Origin: Agrobacterium vitis
Lineage (GTDB): Bacteria; Pseudomonadota; Alphaproteobacteria; Rhizobiales; Rhizobiaceae
DNA length: 64,000 nucleotides
Direction of reading: 5' to 3'
Assembly: GCF_013337045.2 (NCBI RefSeq)
Contig: NZ_CP118259.1
Location: 3,612,001-3,676,000, forward strand
Each line of letters opens with the position of its first letter. The first letter of the stretch is position 1. The position numbers were made by a program, and so were the translations under genes. The notes beneath the pieces are model-generated. The model made no database searches. It was given only the letters and a program-made list of their open reading frames with translations, and had not been told where the DNA came from. This document shows positions 27,553 to 38,461 of this stretch, in pieces.

Positions 27553-27854
27553 GGTTTTCCGCTCGATCGGTTGCAGGCTGGGATGGACGATGAAAGGCAG
27601 CTGGCAGGAAGGCTAATCGCCTGTTGCACAACCTAATGCCTTGAAGCCAAGAAACCAGTCCTTATTTGGGCAAAATCAGCTCACATCTGCGTTTGAAGGC
27701 GATTGGATCGACTTTTCTGAAATGCTTGCATTGTTGACGCTAAGGGCGTATACGGCGTTCAAATTCTTGATCGCCAGATGAAGAGTGGGCCCGCAAGGAC
27801 CCGCTCTTTTTTGTTGGCGATGGACCATGAAGCTCCATACCGAGGAGGACAGGT
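27553..27854. other. divergent promoter region and rimP leader
   Basis: 302 bp between the MFS gene (minus) and rimP (plus). The proximal part should hold the promoter of the whole rimP-nusA-infB operon. A terminator-like hairpin sits 40 bp before the rimP start (own entry). No gene is seen. Confidence 0.5.
27782..27814 (+). terminator. terminator-like hairpin in the rimP leader (possible attenuator)
   Basis: AGAGTGGG-N10-CCCGCTCT (one G-U pair) followed by TTTTTTG, 40 bp upstream of the rimP start. No plus-strand gene precedes it within 10 kb except GT61, so it most likely belongs to the rimP transcript itself. The operon encodes NusA, a termination factor, which suggests feedback attenuation. 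Confidence 0.6.
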
Positions 27855-28469
27855 TTGTCCGAACACGTGCCAGCCGATGAGGCACCCGAGCCACGTCTGA
27901 TTACCGAAACCGGCCTCGACCGGCGTATCGCCGATATCATTGAGCCCGTGATCGTCGAGCTTGGTTTCAAGCTCGTTCGCGTGCGGATCCTCAACCAGAA
28001 CGGCATGACCCTGCAAGTCATGGCCGAGCGCAAGGACGGTACGATGACCGTCGAGGATTGCGAGGAATTGTCCATGGCGATTTCTCCGGTTCTGGATGTG
28101 GAAGATCCGGTCGATAAGGAGTATCATCTGGAAGTCTCGTCGCCCGGTATCGACCGTCCGATGGTGCGCGCATCCGATTTCACGCGCTGGCAGGGCAACC
28201 TGCTGAAATGCGAAACGTCCATTCTGATCGACAATCGCAAGCGGTTTCGTGGCAAGATTGCGGATGTCACCCCAGAAGGTTTCGTTCTGGAACGCGATCA
28301 GGTCGCCAACGGGGAGGAGCCACGGCTTACCATCCCGTTCACGGCATTGGCCGAGGCTAAGCTGATCCTGACGGATGATCTGGTGCGCGATGCGCTGCGC
28401 GCCGACAAGCAGGCAAAGGCCGCGGCTGAAGCTGCAAACCAGAATGACGAAACCGGCGAAGACCAATAA
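27855..28469 (+). CDS. rimP: ribosome maturation factor RimP
   Basis: 204 residues. RimP is needed for assembly of the 30S subunit. The N-terminal domain has [31 protein letters not shown] and the signature [38 protein letters not shown]; a C-terminal Sm-like barrel follows (about 100-180), and a charged alpha-helical tail typical of rhizobial RimP ends it. The start is TTG at 27855 with GAGGAG about 8 bases upstream; no ATG fits. It is first in the operon rimP-nusA-ylxR-infB. Confidence 0.96.
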   Translation: MSEHVPADEAPEPRLITETGLDRRIADIIEPVIVELGFKLVRVRILNQNGMTLQVMAERKDGTMTVEDCEELSMAISPVLDVEDPVDKEYHLEVSSPGIDRPMVRASDFTRWQGNLLKCETSILIDNRKRFRGKIADVTPEGFVLERDQVANGEEPRLTIPFTALAEAKLILTDDLVRDALRADKQAKAAAEAANQNDETGEDQ

Positions 28470-28527
28470 CCGATAACGCGCCTGGCAGGCGAACATGCCC
28501 CAGGCAGGAAGACGGAGACTTTAAACA

Positions 28528-30144
28528 ATGGCAGTCAGTGCTAATCGGCTCGAGCTGTTGCAGATCGCGGATGCGGTCGCACGCGAAAAAGTCATCGACC
28601 GCGAAATCGTGCTTGCTGCGATGGCTGACGCCATCCAGAAGGCCGCGCGTTCGCGTTACGGTTCCGAGACCAATATTCGCGCCGACATCAACTCCAAGAC
28701 CGGCGAGATCCGTCTGCAGCGCCTGCTCGAAGTGGTCGAAAAGGTCGAGGATTACGGCACCCAGATCGCACTCGAGCTGGCGCGCGACCGCAATGTCGAC
28801 GCCAAGCTGGGCGATTACATTGCCGATCCGCTGCCGCCGATGGATTTTGGCCGTATCGCCGCCCAGTCCGCCAAGCAGGTCATCGTGCAGAAAGTGCGCG
28901 AAGCCGAGCGTGATCGGCAGTTCGACGAGTTCAAGGATCGCGTCGGCGAAATCATCAACGGCACGGTCAAGCGCGTCGAATATGGCAATGTCATCGTTGA
29001 TCTCGGTCGTGGCGAAGGCATTATCCGCCGTGATGAAATGATCCCGCGCGAAACCATGCGTTACGGTGATCGCGTTCGCGCCTATGTCTATGACGTGCGC
29101 CGCGAACAGCGTGGCCCGCAGATTTTCCTGTCGCGCACCCATCCGCAATTCATGGTGAAGCTGTTCACCATGGAAGTACCTGAGATCTACGACGGCGTCA
29201 TCCAGATCAAGTCGGTGGCCCGTGATCCGGGTTCACGCGCCAAGATCGCGGTGATTTCCAACGACAGCTCGATCGATCCAGTCGGTGCTTGCGTCGGTAT
29301 GCGTGGTTCGCGCGTTCAGGCCGTGGTCGGTGAATTGCAGGGCGAAAAGATCGACATCATTCCGTGGTCGGCAGACCCGGCATCCTTCATCGTCAACGCG
29401 CTTCAACCGGCAGAAGTCGCCAAGGTCGTGCTGGACGAAGATGCCGAGCGCATCGAAGTCGTGGTTCCCGATGAGCAGCTGTCGCTGGCCATCGGTCGCC
29501 GCGGCCAGAATGTCCGTCTGGCGTCGCAGCTGACCGGCTGGGATATCGACATCATGACGGAAGCGGAAGAGTCCGAGCGCCGTCAGAAGGAATTCAACGA
29601 ACGCACCAACCTGTTCATGGATGCGCTCGACGTCGATGAAATGGTCGGTCAGGTTCTGGCGTCGGAAGGCTTTGCCCAGGTTGAAGAGCTGGCCTATGTC
29701 GATCTGGAGGAAATCGCTTCCATCGATGGTTTCGACGGCGATACCGCAGAAGAAATCCAGACCCGCGCCCGCGAATATCTCGAAAAGCTGGAAGCCGAAC
29801 TGGATGCCAAGCGCAAGGCGCTTGGCGTGTCCGACGAGCTGCGCAGCATCGATGGCATGACAACGCAGATGTTGGTTGCGCTCGGGGGAGACGGCATCAA
29901 GACGGTCGAGGATTTCGCCGGCTGTGCTGCCGACGACCTGATCGGCTGGAGTGAGCGTAAGGATGGCGAGACCAAGAAATTCGAGGGTCTGTTCTCGAAA
30001 ATCGACATTTCGCGCACCGAGGCGGAACAAATGATCGTTCAGGCTCGTCTGGCGGCTGGCTGGATCACCGAAGCGGATATTGCCGCCGAGGCTGAGGCAG
30101 AAGTCGTCGAGGATGAGGCGCAAGAGGCTGAGCAGGGCTCGTGA
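28528..30144 (+). CDS. nusA: transcription termination/antitermination protein NusA
   Basis: 538 residues. Domains in order: N-terminal RNA-polymerase-binding domain (1-135), S1 (about 136-200, [32 protein letters not shown]), two KH domains (about 205-345, [14 protein letters not shown] and [23 protein letters not shown]), and acidic C-terminal helix-hairpin-helix repeats (about 365-520). It controls pausing, rho-independent termination and antitermination. It lies 58 bp after rimP and overlaps the ylxR start by 4 bp. Confidence 0.98.
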   Translation: MAVSANRLELLQIADAVAREKVIDREIVLAAMADAIQKAARSRYGSETNIRADINSKTGEIRLQRLLEVVEKVEDYGTQIALELARDRNVDAKLGDYIADPLPPMDFGRIAAQSAKQVIVQKVREAERDRQFDEFKDRVGEIINGTVKRVEYGNVIVDLGRGEGIIRRDEMIPRETMRYGDRVRAYVYDVRREQRGPQIFLSRTHPQFMVKLFTMEVPEIYDGVIQIKSVARDPGSRAKIAVISNDSSIDPVGACVGMRGSRVQAVVGELQGEKIDIIPWSADPASFIVNALQPAEVAKVVLDEDAERIEVVVPDEQLSLAIGRRGQNVRLASQLTGWDIDIMTEAEESERRQKEFNERTNLFMDALDVDEMVGQVLASEGFAQVEELAYVDLEEIASIDGFDGDTAEEIQTRAREYLEKLEAELDAKRKALGVSDELRSIDGMTTQMLVALGGDGIKTVEDFAGCAADDLIGWSERKDGETKKFEGLFSKIDISRTEAEQMIVQARLAAGWITEADIAAEAEAEVVEDEAQEAEQGS

Positions 30145-30839
30145 TGGCCTCCGATCCATCTTTGGAGGAAGGGCGTCCGGCAAAGCCGGTGAAGGCGGTA
30201 AAGGACGGTCAGAACGACCGGACTTGCATCGTCACCCGCCAGCCGGGAACGCCAGATACACTGATCCGGTTCGTGGCGGGCCCTGATGGGACGCTCGTGC
30301 CGGATTTGAAACGGGAATTGCCCGGCCGTGGCTGCTGGGTGTCCGTTTCCCGCGAGGCCGTGGACAAGGCACGGGCGAAAAAGCTTTTCGCCCGTGCCTT
30401 GAAGGCGGATGTCACCGTGGATCCCGAAATGGGAGCGCGTGTCGACAGGCTGCTTGTTCAGCAGGTGGCGGGAATGATGAACCTGGCGCGCAAGGCGGGC
30501 CAGTTTGTAACAGGGTCGGCCAAGGTCGATCTCGCGATCCGCAGCGGTGCCGCGCTTGGCGTGTTTCACGCCACCGATGCCGCCGCAGATGGCGTTCGAA
30601 AACTGGACCAGGCCCGCAAGGCCTGGCATCTCGGAATGGAAACGGATGAGGAAATTCGTTCTTATCGGCTCTTTTCCGAGGCGGAAATGCAAGAACTGAT
30701 GGGCCAGAACGCTTTTATCCATGCCTGCGCGCTTGCAGGACAGGCGGGTGAAGGTGTAGTGAAGCGCGCAACTCTGCTTGAAACCTATCGTGGCCTTTCG
30801 CCGCGGATGGCAAGTAGCGCTGGCCGTAAACCACAATGA
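30141..30839 (+). CDS. YlxR-like RNA-binding protein with L7Ae-like domain
   Basis: 232 residues, longer than YlxR of other bacteria. The N-terminal YlxR/DUF448 domain (about 25-100) shows RTCIVTRQPGTPDTLIRFVAGPDGTLVPDLKRELPGRGCWVSVSREAV; the second half (about 105-200, MNLARKAGQFVTGSAKVDLAIRSGAALGVFHATDAA) is an L7Ae/YlxQ-like RNA-binding fold. In other bacteria these are two genes, ylxR and ylxQ, between nusA and infB, so this is the fused alphaproteobacterial form. The ATG overlaps the nusA stop (GTGATGG). Confidence 0.9.
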   Translation: MMASDPSLEEGRPAKPVKAVKDGQNDRTCIVTRQPGTPDTLIRFVAGPDGTLVPDLKRELPGRGCWVSVSREAVDKARAKKLFARALKADVTVDPEMGARVDRLLVQQVAGMMNLARKAGQFVTGSAKVDLAIRSGAALGVFHATDAAADGVRKLDQARKAWHLGMETDEEIRSYRLFSEAEMQELMGQNAFIHACALAGQAGEGVVKRATLLETYRGLSPRMASSAGRKPQ

Positions 30840-30942
30840 CGCGGTCACCGGTGCAAACCGGCCTCCGTGGTGTAGGACAGTATGTGAACGGCGTGGTCTG
30901 ATGCGGTAGTCATCCGGCCTCGCTCGAAGGAACGGGAACGGA

Positions 30943-33723
30943 ATGACCGACAGCAAAGACGACAAGACACTCAGCGTTACGGGCAAGAAGACACTCACGC
31001 TCAAGCCGACGGGAGTGAACCAGGGTACCGTGCGCCAAGATATGGGTCGCGGTCGCACGAAGGCCGTTGTGGTCGAGACGCGCAAGCGCCGCCCGACCCG
31101 TCCTGAAGACGAACGTGCAGGCCAGCCGCAGGGTCGCGTTGGCGACGATGCACCGGCAACAGCAGCTGCTGCCCCCGTGCAGACGCCAGCCCCTGTGCAG
31201 GCTCCGGCGCCAGTCGCCGCTGCACCGCAGGCACCGCGCCCAGCCGCTCCGCCGCAGCGCGTTCAACAGACAAATCAATATTCGCAGCAGCGCCATCCAG
31301 GCCAGCAGAACCGTCCGCAGGCGTCGAGCCAGCCGAGCCGCCAGCCCGACCGGCCGCGTGGCGCGGTACTGCACGATTTGTCCGCCAGCGAAATGGATGC
31401 TCGCCGCCGCGCTCTGGCTGAAGCCCAGGTCCGCGAAGTCGAGGACGCCAAGCGCCGTGCCGAGGAAGAGGTTCGCCGTCAGGCTGAAGAGGTCGAGCGT
31501 CAGCGTCTTGCTGCTCTGGAAGCCATTCGCCAGGCCGAAGAAGACAAGGCCCGTGCGCTTGAAGCCAAGAATGCGCCTGAGCCTGTCGCAGAGCCAGTCG
31601 CGCCTGTTGCGGAAACCCCGCGTCCTGCCGAGCCTGCTGCCCGGGCGCCGTCGCCCGCTGGTGCCAGACCGGCTGCTGGCGCGCCTGCTCCGAGCTTTGT
31701 GCGCGGTCGCAAGCCGGAAGGCGAAGAAGATGAAAATCGCGGTCCCGCCCGTGGCGGTCCGGTGCGCGGCAAGGTCGTGCGTCCCGAGCCTGCCAAGGTT
31801 CCGGCTCGCCCCAAAACCGAGGATGAGCGCCGCCGTGGCAAGCTGACTGTCACCACCGCCGCTGTCGATGAAGACGGCAATGCGCGTGGCCGGTCGCTGT
31901 CGGCCATGCGCCGTCGCCAGGAGAAATTCCGCCGCAGCCAGATGCAGGAACCCCGCGAAAAGGTCATGCGCGAAGTGGTTCTGCCGGAAACCATCACCAT
32001 TCAGGAATTGTCGCAGCGCATGTCCGAACGGGCCGTCGATGTGATCAAGTACCTGATGAAGGAAGGTCAGATGATGAAGCCGGGCGACGTCATCGACGCC
32101 GATCTGGCCGAATTGATCGCCACCGAATTTGGCCATTCCGTCAAGCGCGTTTCCGAATCCGACGTTGAAGAAGGCATTTTCGACGTCAAGGACGACGCAG
32201 GCGAAATGGTGTCGCGTCCGCCGGTCGTGACCATCATGGGTCACGTCGACCACGGCAAGACCTCGTTGCTCGACGCCATTCGTCAGACCAGCGTCGTTTC
32301 GGGTGAAGCCGGTGGCATTACCCAGCATATCGGCGCCTATCAGGTGGAGCAGAACGGCCACAAGATCACCTTCATCGACACCCCCGGCCACGCCGCCTTC
32401 ACGGCGATGCGTGCTCGTGGTGCCCAGGCGACCGACATTGCCATCCTGGTGGTTGCCGCCGATGACAGCGTCATGCCGCAGACGATCGAGTCGATCCACC
32501 ACGCCAAGGCGGCCAATGTGCCGATCATCGTGGCGATCAACAAGATCGACAAGCATGAGGCCAACCCGGAAAAAGTGCGCCAGCAATTGCTCCAGCACGA
32601 AGTGTTCGTCGAATCCATGGGCGGTGAAGTGCTCGACGTCGAAGTGTCGGCGAAGAACAAGCTCAATCTCGACAAGCTGCTGGAAGCCGTGCTTCTTCAG
32701 GCCGAAATTCTCGACCTGAAGGCCGATCCGAGCCGGACTGCCGAAGGTCTGGTCATTGAAGCCCAGCTCGATCGGGGCCGTGGCGCCGTTGCCACCGTTC
32801 TGGTTCAGAAGGGCACGCTGCGTCCAGGTCAGATCATCGTCGCTGGCGATCAGTGGGGCCGCGTGCGCGCCCTGGTCAACGACAAGGGTGGTCACGTCAA
32901 GGAAGCAGGGCCTGCCATGCCGGTCGAGGTTCTCGGTCTGTCAGGTACGCCTGCCGCCGGTGACAAGTTCGCCGTGGTTGAAAGCGAAGCCCGCGCCCGT
33001 GAAATCTCGGAATACCGTCAGCGTCTGGCCCGCGACAAGGCCGCTGCCCGCCAGTCCGGTCAGCGCGGTTCGCTTGAGCAGATGATGAGCAAGCTGCAGG
33101 ATACCGGCTTCAAGGAATTCCCGCTGGTCATCAAGGCCGACGTTCAGGGTTCTGTCGAAGCCATCGTCGCAGCGCTCGACAAGCTCGGAACAGACGAAGT
33201 GCGGGCCCGGATCGTCCATTCGGGCGCCGGTGCCATCACGGAATCGGATATTTCGCTGGCCGAAGCATCCAACGCCGCGATCATCGGCTTCAACGTTCGT
33301 GCAAACGTTCAGGCTCGGGCCTTGGCCGAACGCACCGGCACTGAAATCCGCTACTACAACATCATCTACGATCTGGTGGATGACGTGAAGGCAGCGATGT
33401 CGGGTCTGTTGTCGCCGGAACGCCGCGAAACCTTCCTCGGCAATGCCGAGATCCTCGAAGTGTTCAACATCACGAAAACGGGCAAGGTTGCCGGTTGCCG
33501 TGTTGTCGAGGGCAAGGTCGAGCGTGGCGCAGGTGTGCGTCTGGTGCGCGACAACGTCGTTATCCACGAAGGCAAGCTCAAGACACTCAAGCGCTTCAAG
33601 GACGAAGTGGCAGACGTGCCGATGGGCCAGGAATGTGGCATGGCCTTCGAAAACTACGAAGACATCCGCGCTGGCGACACCATCGAGTGCTTCCGCGTCG
33701 AGCATATCACCCGTACGCTGTAA
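30943..33723 (+). CDS. infB: translation initiation factor IF-2
   Basis: 926 residues. A long Ala/Pro/Gln/Arg-rich N-terminus (about 1-340), typical of alphaproteobacterial IF-2, precedes an IF2_N domain (about 345-400) and the GTPase domain with GHVDHGKT (433-440), DTPGHAAF and NKID. Beta-barrel domain II, the IF-2 domain and a C-terminal fMet-tRNA binding domain follow, ending [29 protein letters not shown]. It places initiator tRNA on the 30S subunit with GTP. 103 bp separate it from ylxR, and GAAGGAACGGGAACGG lies before the ATG. Confidence 0.98.
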   Translation: MTDSKDDKTLSVTGKKTLTLKPTGVNQGTVRQDMGRGRTKAVVVETRKRRPTRPEDERAGQPQGRVGDDAPATAAAAPVQTPAPVQAPAPVAAAPQAPRPAAPPQRVQQTNQYSQQRHPGQQNRPQASSQPSRQPDRPRGAVLHDLSASEMDARRRALAEAQVREVEDAKRRAEEEVRRQAEEVERQRLAALEAIRQAEEDKARALEAKNAPEPVAEPVAPVAETPRPAEPAARAPSPAGARPAAGAPAPSFVRGRKPEGEEDENRGPARGGPVRGKVVRPEPAKVPARPKTEDERRRGKLTVTTAAVDEDGNARGRSLSAMRRRQEKFRRSQMQEPREKVMREVVLPETITIQELSQRMSERAVDVIKYLMKEGQMMKPGDVIDADLAELIATEFGHSVKRVSESDVEEGIFDVKDDAGEMVSRPPVVTIMGHVDHGKTSLLDAIRQTSVVSGEAGGITQHIGAYQVEQNGHKITFIDTPGHAAFTAMRARGAQATDIAILVVAADDSVMPQTIESIHHAKAANVPIIVAINKIDKHEANPEKVRQQLLQHEVFVESMGGEVLDVEVSAKNKLNLDKLLEAVLLQAEILDLKADPSRTAEGLVIEAQLDRGRGAVATVLVQKGTLRPGQIIVAGDQWGRVRALVNDKGGHVKEAGPAMPVEVLGLSGTPAAGDKFAVVESEARAREISEYRQRLARDKAAARQSGQRGSLEQMMSKLQDTGFKEFPLVIKADVQGSVEAIVAALDKLGTDEVRARIVHSGAGAITESDISLAEASNAAIIGFNVRANVQARALAERTGTEIRYYNIIYDLVDDVKAAMSGLLSPERRETFLGNAEILEVFNITKTGKVAGCRVVEGKVERGAGVRLVRDNVVIHEGKLKTLKRFKDEVADVPMGQECGMAFENYEDIRAGDTIECFRVEHITRTL

Positions 33724-33738
33724 TCAGCGGTTACCATC

Positions 33739-33773
33739 CAGAAAGGCCGCTTTTTCGAGCGGCCTTTCTGTTC
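33739..33773 (+). terminator. rho-independent terminator after infB
   Basis: Perfect 13-bp arms CAGAAAGGCCGCT and AGCGGCCTTTCTG around TTTTCG. The T run after the stem is short (TTC), so termination may be partial with readthrough to rbfA. Confidence 0.75.
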
Positions 33774-33887
33774 ACATGTGTGAAAACGAAAGCTGTTTGA
33801 GCCTCGTGTCTTCTTCAGGAAGATGAGGTTGATCAGTCCCAGGGTTCGATCCCCACCCGCCTGTTTGAAGGCAAATGAGAAACGATA

Positions 33888-34301
33888 ATGAGCAAACCAA
33901 CAAATTCCGCGCCATCGCAGCGCATGTTGCGCGTTGGCGAACAGGTCCGCGCCGCCATTACCCAGGTTCTGCAACGCGGCGAAGTGCGTGATGACCTGAT
34001 TGAAAAGACCGTTATTTCGATTTCCGAAGTGCGGATGTCGACTGATCTGAAGGTCGCCACCGCCTATGTCTCGCCGCTCGGCGTCAGCGACCATGACACG
34101 GTGATCGCTGCGTTGAACCGCCACGCGAAATATATTCGCGGTCGGATCGGTGGCCAGTTGCGGCAGATGAAATATATGCCGGAAGTGCGGTTCCGCGACG
34201 ATACCAGCTTCGACAATTATCAGAAAATCGATGCGCTGCTGCGCTCGCCGGAAGTGGCGCGCGATCTGGGGCCAGACGAAGACAAGCAAGAAGACGAATA
34301 A
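33888..34301 (+). CDS. rbfA: ribosome-binding factor A
   Basis: 137 residues. A KH-like fold protein needed for late 16S rRNA maturation. Seen are [97 protein letters not shown], the two conserved blocks of the family. The acidic DEDKQEDE tail is usual in rhizobia. It is separated from infB by a terminator but is only 4 bp from truB. Confidence 0.97.
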   Translation: MSKPTNSAPSQRMLRVGEQVRAAITQVLQRGEVRDDLIEKTVISISEVRMSTDLKVATAYVSPLGVSDHDTVIAALNRHAKYIRGRIGGQLRQMKYMPEVRFRDDTSFDNYQKIDALLRSPEVARDLGPDEDKQEDE

Positions 34302-34305
34302 GACG

Positions 34306-35235
34306 ATGTCCAAACCCAGAAAACCCAAGGGCCGTCCGGTTTCCGGCTGGCTTATCCTCGACAAGCCCGTGGATTACGGCTCGACCGAGGCCGTCGGCAA
34401 GATCAAATGGCTGTTCAACGCCCAGAAGGCGGGTCACGCCGGAACGCTCGATCCGCTGGCCTCCGGCATGTTGCCGATTGCGCTGGGCGATGCCACCAAG
34501 ACGGTTCCCTACGTCATGGATGGCCGCAAGATCTACGAATTCACCGTCACCTGGGGCGAAGAACGCTCGACCGACGATCTGGAAGGCGAGGCAACCCAAA
34601 CTTCCGACCAACGCCCGACCGAAGAACAGATCCGCGCTTTGCTGCCGCATTATACCGGGGTGATCAACCAGATCCCCCCGCAGTTTTCGGCCATCAAGAT
34701 TGCCGGGGAGCGTGCTTATGATCTGGCCCGTGAAGGCGAGGTGGTCGATATTCCCTCCCGCGAGGTGGAAATTCATCGGCTGACCCTGCTGAGGGCCGAC
34801 CGCGACTGCGCCTATTTCGAGGTCGAATGCGGTAAGGGCACCTATGTGCGTTCGTTGGCGCGCGACATGGGCCGTGATCTTGGCTGCTACGGCCATATTT
34901 CGGAGCTGCGGCGCTCTTTCGTCGCGCCGTTTGCCGAAGACATGATGGTGCCGCTCGAAGACCTCGTGGAGCTGGAAAAGATCGAGGATCGTGACGAGCG
35001 GTTGGCAGCACTCGATGCTTTCCTGTTTGACACTGGTGAGGCGCTGATGTCGCTGCCGCAAATCCGGATCAGCGACGATCAGGCGCATCGGTTGCGGATG
35101 GGCAATCCAATCATTCTGCGCGGTCGCGATGCGCCAGTGGCAGAACCGGAAGCGGTCGCACTGGCCGGTGGTAAGCTGGTGGCGATCGGCGAAATCGGTG
35201 AAGGCGAGTTTCGCCCGAAGCGGGTTTTTGCCTGA
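34306..35235 (+). CDS. truB: tRNA pseudouridine(55) synthase TruB
   Basis: 309 residues. TruB makes the pseudouridine at position 55 in the T-loop of nearly all tRNAs. [21 protein letters not shown] and [22 protein letters not shown] (catalytic Asp in the TLDP motif) are seen, then [27 protein letters not shown] and [16 protein letters not shown] short PUA-like C-terminal part ends it. The ATG at 34306 is favoured over in-frame starts inside rbfA; it lies 4 bp after the rbfA stop, so the pair is likely coupled. Confidence 0.97.
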   Translation: MSKPRKPKGRPVSGWLILDKPVDYGSTEAVGKIKWLFNAQKAGHAGTLDPLASGMLPIALGDATKTVPYVMDGRKIYEFTVTWGEERSTDDLEGEATQTSDQRPTEEQIRALLPHYTGVINQIPPQFSAIKIAGERAYDLAREGEVVDIPSREVEIHRLTLLRADRDCAYFEVECGKGTYVRSLARDMGRDLGCYGHISELRRSFVAPFAEDMMVPLEDLVELEKIEDRDERLAALDAFLFDTGEALMSLPQIRISDDQAHRLRMGNPIILRGRDAPVAEPEAVALAGGKLVAIGEIGEGEFRPKRVFA

Positions 35236-35439
35236 TATTCAGCTTTTCCGTCTGTCGTTGGACGGGAAAGCATCATGCTTATTGCTTGATTTGCTGGCCA
35301 AGCGCACCTCTTCCCTTGGCTGCCGGAATAGTATATAGGCGGCCCCAGCATTGCAGAACTATGCGTGCATTCATGGCCTCCGCTGGACGACATCCCGGCC
35401 GCAGGCGTCCGAATCCTCCCTTTCAAGAAAGGACATACG

Positions 35440-35709
35440 ATGTCGATTACTGCAGAGCGCAAGGCAGCCCTCATCAAGGAATACGCAACCAACGAAGGCG
35501 ACACAGGTTCGCCGGAAGTCCAGGTCGCTATCCTGACCGAGCGGATCACCAATCTGACCGAGCACTTCAAGGGCCACAAGAAGGACAACCACTCCCGTCG
35601 TGGCCTTCTGACGCTGGTATCCACCCGCCGTTCGCTTCTTGATTATCTGAAGAAGAAGGACGAAGGCCGTTACAGCAAGCTGATTGCGAGCCTCGGCATT
35701 CGCCGCTAA
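35440..35709 (+). CDS. rpsO: 30S ribosomal protein S15
   Basis: 89 residues, standard for S15, starting [30 protein letters not shown] and ending [28 protein letters not shown] is the rRNA-contacting core. It binds 16S rRNA helices 20-22. AAAGGA lies 7 bases before the ATG at 35440. A terminator follows, then pnp, the usual rpsO-pnp order. Confidence 0.98.
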   Translation: MSITAERKAALIKEYATNEGDTGSPEVQVAILTERITNLTEHFKGHKKDNHSRRGLLTLVSTRRSLLDYLKKKDEGRYSKLIASLGIRR

Positions 35710-36143
35710 AGACTGGACCGGCGGGCTTCCGATAAGGAAGGACCCGCCGGTACTTTTTCCGGGGCGCTGAAAAGGCTCCGGCTTGAAAGGTTTGCGCGGC
35801 AATTCTGCCCGCTGACAGACTGAATGAAGCCTGGGTCGTATGGATCCGGGAAAGGCCATGCACCGCATGGAGATGTTGCAACCTGCCCAGAGCTTTGAAA
35901 AGCTCAAGGCATTGCAAACCAGGCAGTCCGGATGGGCCGGTACTGCCGACGACAACCGATGGCCTGTCATGGGGCAGGATTGTTGGATGCTTGCGCCGAA
36001 AGGCGGATCTCTGGTCTGGATGCCTCCGGAAGGGATCATTGAAGCCTCCCACTGTCTTGCCCGTGATGGTTCAGCACGATGCGTCTGACTGCGGCTTTGA
36101 TGTCTTTGGCAGAAAAGCCGCCAGCGCATATGAAGGACAAGAT
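35710..36143. other. rpsO-pnp intergenic region (terminator and pnp leader)
   Basis: 434 bp. After the rpsO terminator the DNA holds short hairpins such as GAGCTTT-GA-AAAGCTC (about 35890-35905) flanked by TTGCAA repeats, consistent with a structured pnp leader; in enteric bacteria such a leader is cut by RNase III in PNPase autoregulation. An 82-codon open frame at 35840-36088 has no recognisable product and I do not call it a gene. Confidence 0.5.
35717..35757 (+). terminator. rho-independent terminator after rpsO
   Basis: Arms ACCGGCGGG and CCCGCCGGT, with an inner CTTCC/GGAAG extension, followed by ACTTTTTCC. Confidence 0.85.
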
Positions 36144-38288
36144 ATGTTTAATGTTCACAGCGTTGAAATCGAGTGGGCCGGCCGGCCGCTGAAGCTGGAA
36201 ACCGGCAAGATCGCCCGTCAGGCTGACGGCGCCGTTCTCGCCAGCTACGGCGAAACCGTTGTTCTGGCCACCGTCGTTTCCGCCAAGTCGCCGAAGCCGG
36301 GTCAGGATTTCTTCCCGCTCACCGTCAACTATCAGGAAAAGACCTATGCCGCCGGTAAAATCCCGGGTGGCTATTTCAAGCGCGAAGGCCGCCCGAGCGA
36401 AAAGGAAACCCTGGTTTCCCGCCTGATCGACCGCCCGATCCGCCCACTTTTCCCGGAAGGCTACAAGAACGACACCCAGGTCGTTGTTACCGTTATCCAG
36501 CATGACCTTGAAAACGATCCGGACGTCTTGTCGATGGTTGCCGCTTCGGCTGCCCTGACACTGTCTGGCGTACCGTTCATGGGCCCGGTCGGCGGCGCAC
36601 GCGTCGGCTATATCAATGGCGAGTACGTCCTCAACCCGCATCTCGACGAGATGGATGAGTCCGTTCTCGACCTCGTGGTTGCCGGTACGCAGGACGCCGT
36701 CCTTATGGTCGAATCTGAAGCCAAGGAACTGAACGAAGACATCATGCTCGGCGCTGTGATGTTCGGTCACCGTGGCTTCCAGCCGGTCATCGACGCGATC
36801 ATCAAGCTCGCCGAAGTGGCTGCCAAGGAACCGCGCGAATTCGAACCGGAAGATCATTCCGCTCTCGAAGCCGAAATGCTCTCGATTGCCGAAGCCGAAC
36901 TGCGCGACGCCTACAAGATCACCCAGAAGGCTGATCGTTATACGGCCGTCGATGCTGTGAAGGCCAAGGTCAAGGCACATTTCTTCCCAGAAGGTGCAGA
37001 ACCTAAATACACCAACGAAGTGATCGGCGCGGTCTTCAAGCATCTGCAAGCCAAGATCGTTCGCTGGAACATTCTCGACACCAAGAGCCGTATCGATGGC
37101 CGTGATCTCGAAACGGTCCGTGCGATCGTCTCGGAAGTCGGTATCCTGCCACGCACCCACGGTTCGGCGCTGTTTACCCGCGGCGAAACCCAGGCCATCG
37201 TGGTTGCCACGCTCGGCACCGGTGAAGACGAACAGTATGTCGATAGCCTGACGGGCATGTACAAGGAACGTTTCCTTCTGCATTACAACTTCCCTCCCTA
37301 TTCGGTTGGTGAAACTGGCCGCATGGGCTCCCCGGGCCGCCGCGAAATCGGCCATGGCAAGCTGGCATGGCGCGCTATTCGCCCGATGCTGCCAACGCCG
37401 GAACAGTTCCCCTACACGCTACGCGTCGTCTCCGAGATCACCGAATCCAACGGCTCGTCCTCGATGGCAACCGTTTGCGGCACCTCTCTGGCGCTGATGG
37501 ATGCTGGCGTTCCGCTGGCCAAGCCGGTGGCCGGTATTGCCATGGGCCTGATCCTGGAAGGCGAACGTTTTGCTGTTCTTTCCGACATTCTCGGCGATGA
37601 AGATCATCTCGGTGACATGGACTTCAAGGTTGCCGGCACGGAAGCCGGTATTACCTCGCTGCAGATGGACATCAAGATCGCCGGTATTACCGAAGAGATC
37701 ATGAAGGTTGCCCTGGCGCAGGCCCAGAATGGCCGCAAGCACATCCTCGGCGAAATGGCCAATGCCATCACCGAAGGTCGCTCGCAGCTTGGCGAATTCG
37801 CACCGCGCATCGAAGTCATGACCATCCCGGTCGACAAGATCCGTGAAGTCATCGGTTCCGGCGGCAAGGTTATCCGCGAAATCGTCGAAAAGACCGGCGC
37901 GAAGATCAACATCGAAGACGATGGTACGATCAAGATCGCATCTGCTTCCGGCAAGGAAATCGAAGCCGCCCGCAAGTGGATTCATTCGATTGTTGCCGAG
38001 CCTGAAATCGGCGTTGTCTATGAAGGCACGGTCGTCAAGACTGCTGACTTCGGCGCTTTCGTCAATTTCTTCGGTTCTCGTGACGGTCTCGTCCATATCA
38101 GCCAGCTGGCTGTGGACCGCGTTGCCAAGACCCAGGATGTGGTCAAGGAAGGCGACAAGGTCTGGGTCAAGCTGATGGGCTTTGACGAGCGTGGCAAGGT
38201 TCGCCTGTCCATGAAGGTTGTCGATCAGGCAACCGGCAAGGAAATCGTCGGCGACAAGAAGGCCGAAGGCGACGCTGCCGCTGAATAA
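36144..38288 (+). CDS. pnp: polyribonucleotide nucleotidyltransferase (PNPase)
   Basis: 714 residues. It degrades RNA 3' to 5' by phosphorolysis and can add tails. Order: first RNase PH-like domain (about 1-140), helical linker, second RNase PH-like domain (about 310-540, with the [25 protein letters not shown] active region), KH (about 553-610, [29 protein letters not shown]) and S1 (about 620-690). The start [11 protein letters not shown] at 36144 has AAGGACAAGAT upstream; longer in-frame starts run into the leader and are rejected. Confidence 0.98.
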   Translation: MFNVHSVEIEWAGRPLKLETGKIARQADGAVLASYGETVVLATVVSAKSPKPGQDFFPLTVNYQEKTYAAGKIPGGYFKREGRPSEKETLVSRLIDRPIRPLFPEGYKNDTQVVVTVIQHDLENDPDVLSMVAASAALTLSGVPFMGPVGGARVGYINGEYVLNPHLDEMDESVLDLVVAGTQDAVLMVESEAKELNEDIMLGAVMFGHRGFQPVIDAIIKLAEVAAKEPREFEPEDHSALEAEMLSIAEAELRDAYKITQKADRYTAVDAVKAKVKAHFFPEGAEPKYTNEVIGAVFKHLQAKIVRWNILDTKSRIDGRDLETVRAIVSEVGILPRTHGSALFTRGETQAIVVATLGTGEDEQYVDSLTGMYKERFLLHYNFPPYSVGETGRMGSPGRREIGHGKLAWRAIRPMLPTPEQFPYTLRVVSEITESNGSSSMATVCGTSLALMDAGVPLAKPVAGIAMGLILEGERFAVLSDILGDEDHLGDMDFKVAGTEAGITSLQMDIKIAGITEEIMKVALAQAQNGRKHILGEMANAITEGRSQLGEFAPRIEVMTIPVDKIREVIGSGGKVIREIVEKTGAKINIEDDGTIKIASASGKEIEAARKWIHSIVAEPEIGVVYEGTVVKTADFGAFVNFFGSRDGLVHISQLAVDRVAKTQDVVKEGDKVWVKLMGFDERGKVRLSMKVVDQATGKEIVGDKKAEGDAAAE

Positions 38289-38309
38289 GCGGGGTTGATT
38301 CTATGACGA

Positions 38310-38339
38310 GGCGCGGGAGATTTTCCGCGCCTTTTTTTA
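38310..38339 (+). terminator. rho-independent terminator after pnp
   Basis: GGCGCGGGA-GATTT-TCCGCGCC then TTTTTTTA, 22 bp past the pnp stop. Confidence 0.9.
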
Positions 38340-38346
38340 TCCGGGA

Positions 38347-38440
38347 GTTTGTCAGAAAACGTGGAAACTGGGTTTCCCGAAGGCAAACGAAAACAAAAGA
38401 AAATAGAGACTGTCTGTTTCGCCGTGAAACCGACAGAGTC
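38347..38440 (+). repeat. dispersed palindromic repeat, family 1, copy B
   Basis: Outer arm GTTTGTC (38348-38353 region) closes with GGCAAAC near 38387; between them GGAAAC-TG-GGTTTCC forms the inner hairpin. A purine-rich link with ACAAAAG leads to TAGAGACTGTCTGTTTC paired with GAAACCGACAGAGTCTA (38405-38442). The layout equals that of copies at 11004 (reversed) and 54614, while the arm bases differ. It lies in the pnp/rsmC-like gap. Confidence 0.7.
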
Positions 38441-38461
38441 TAATCACGAGATTGCCGAGCC

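Noticed and set aside
30910..32895. 661-codon open frame on the minus strand opposite infB
   Set aside because: It is the mirror of a GC-rich, strongly conserved gene; its product is low-complexity with no domain, start signal or neighbours.
33830..33860. GGGTTCGATCCCC, resembling a tRNA T-arm, in the infB-rbfA gap
   Set aside because: No acceptor, D or anticodon arm can be formed around it; chance similarity or an old fragment.
36036..37355. 439-codon open frame opposite pnp
   Set aside because: Antisense shadow; pnp is complete and conserved on the other strand.
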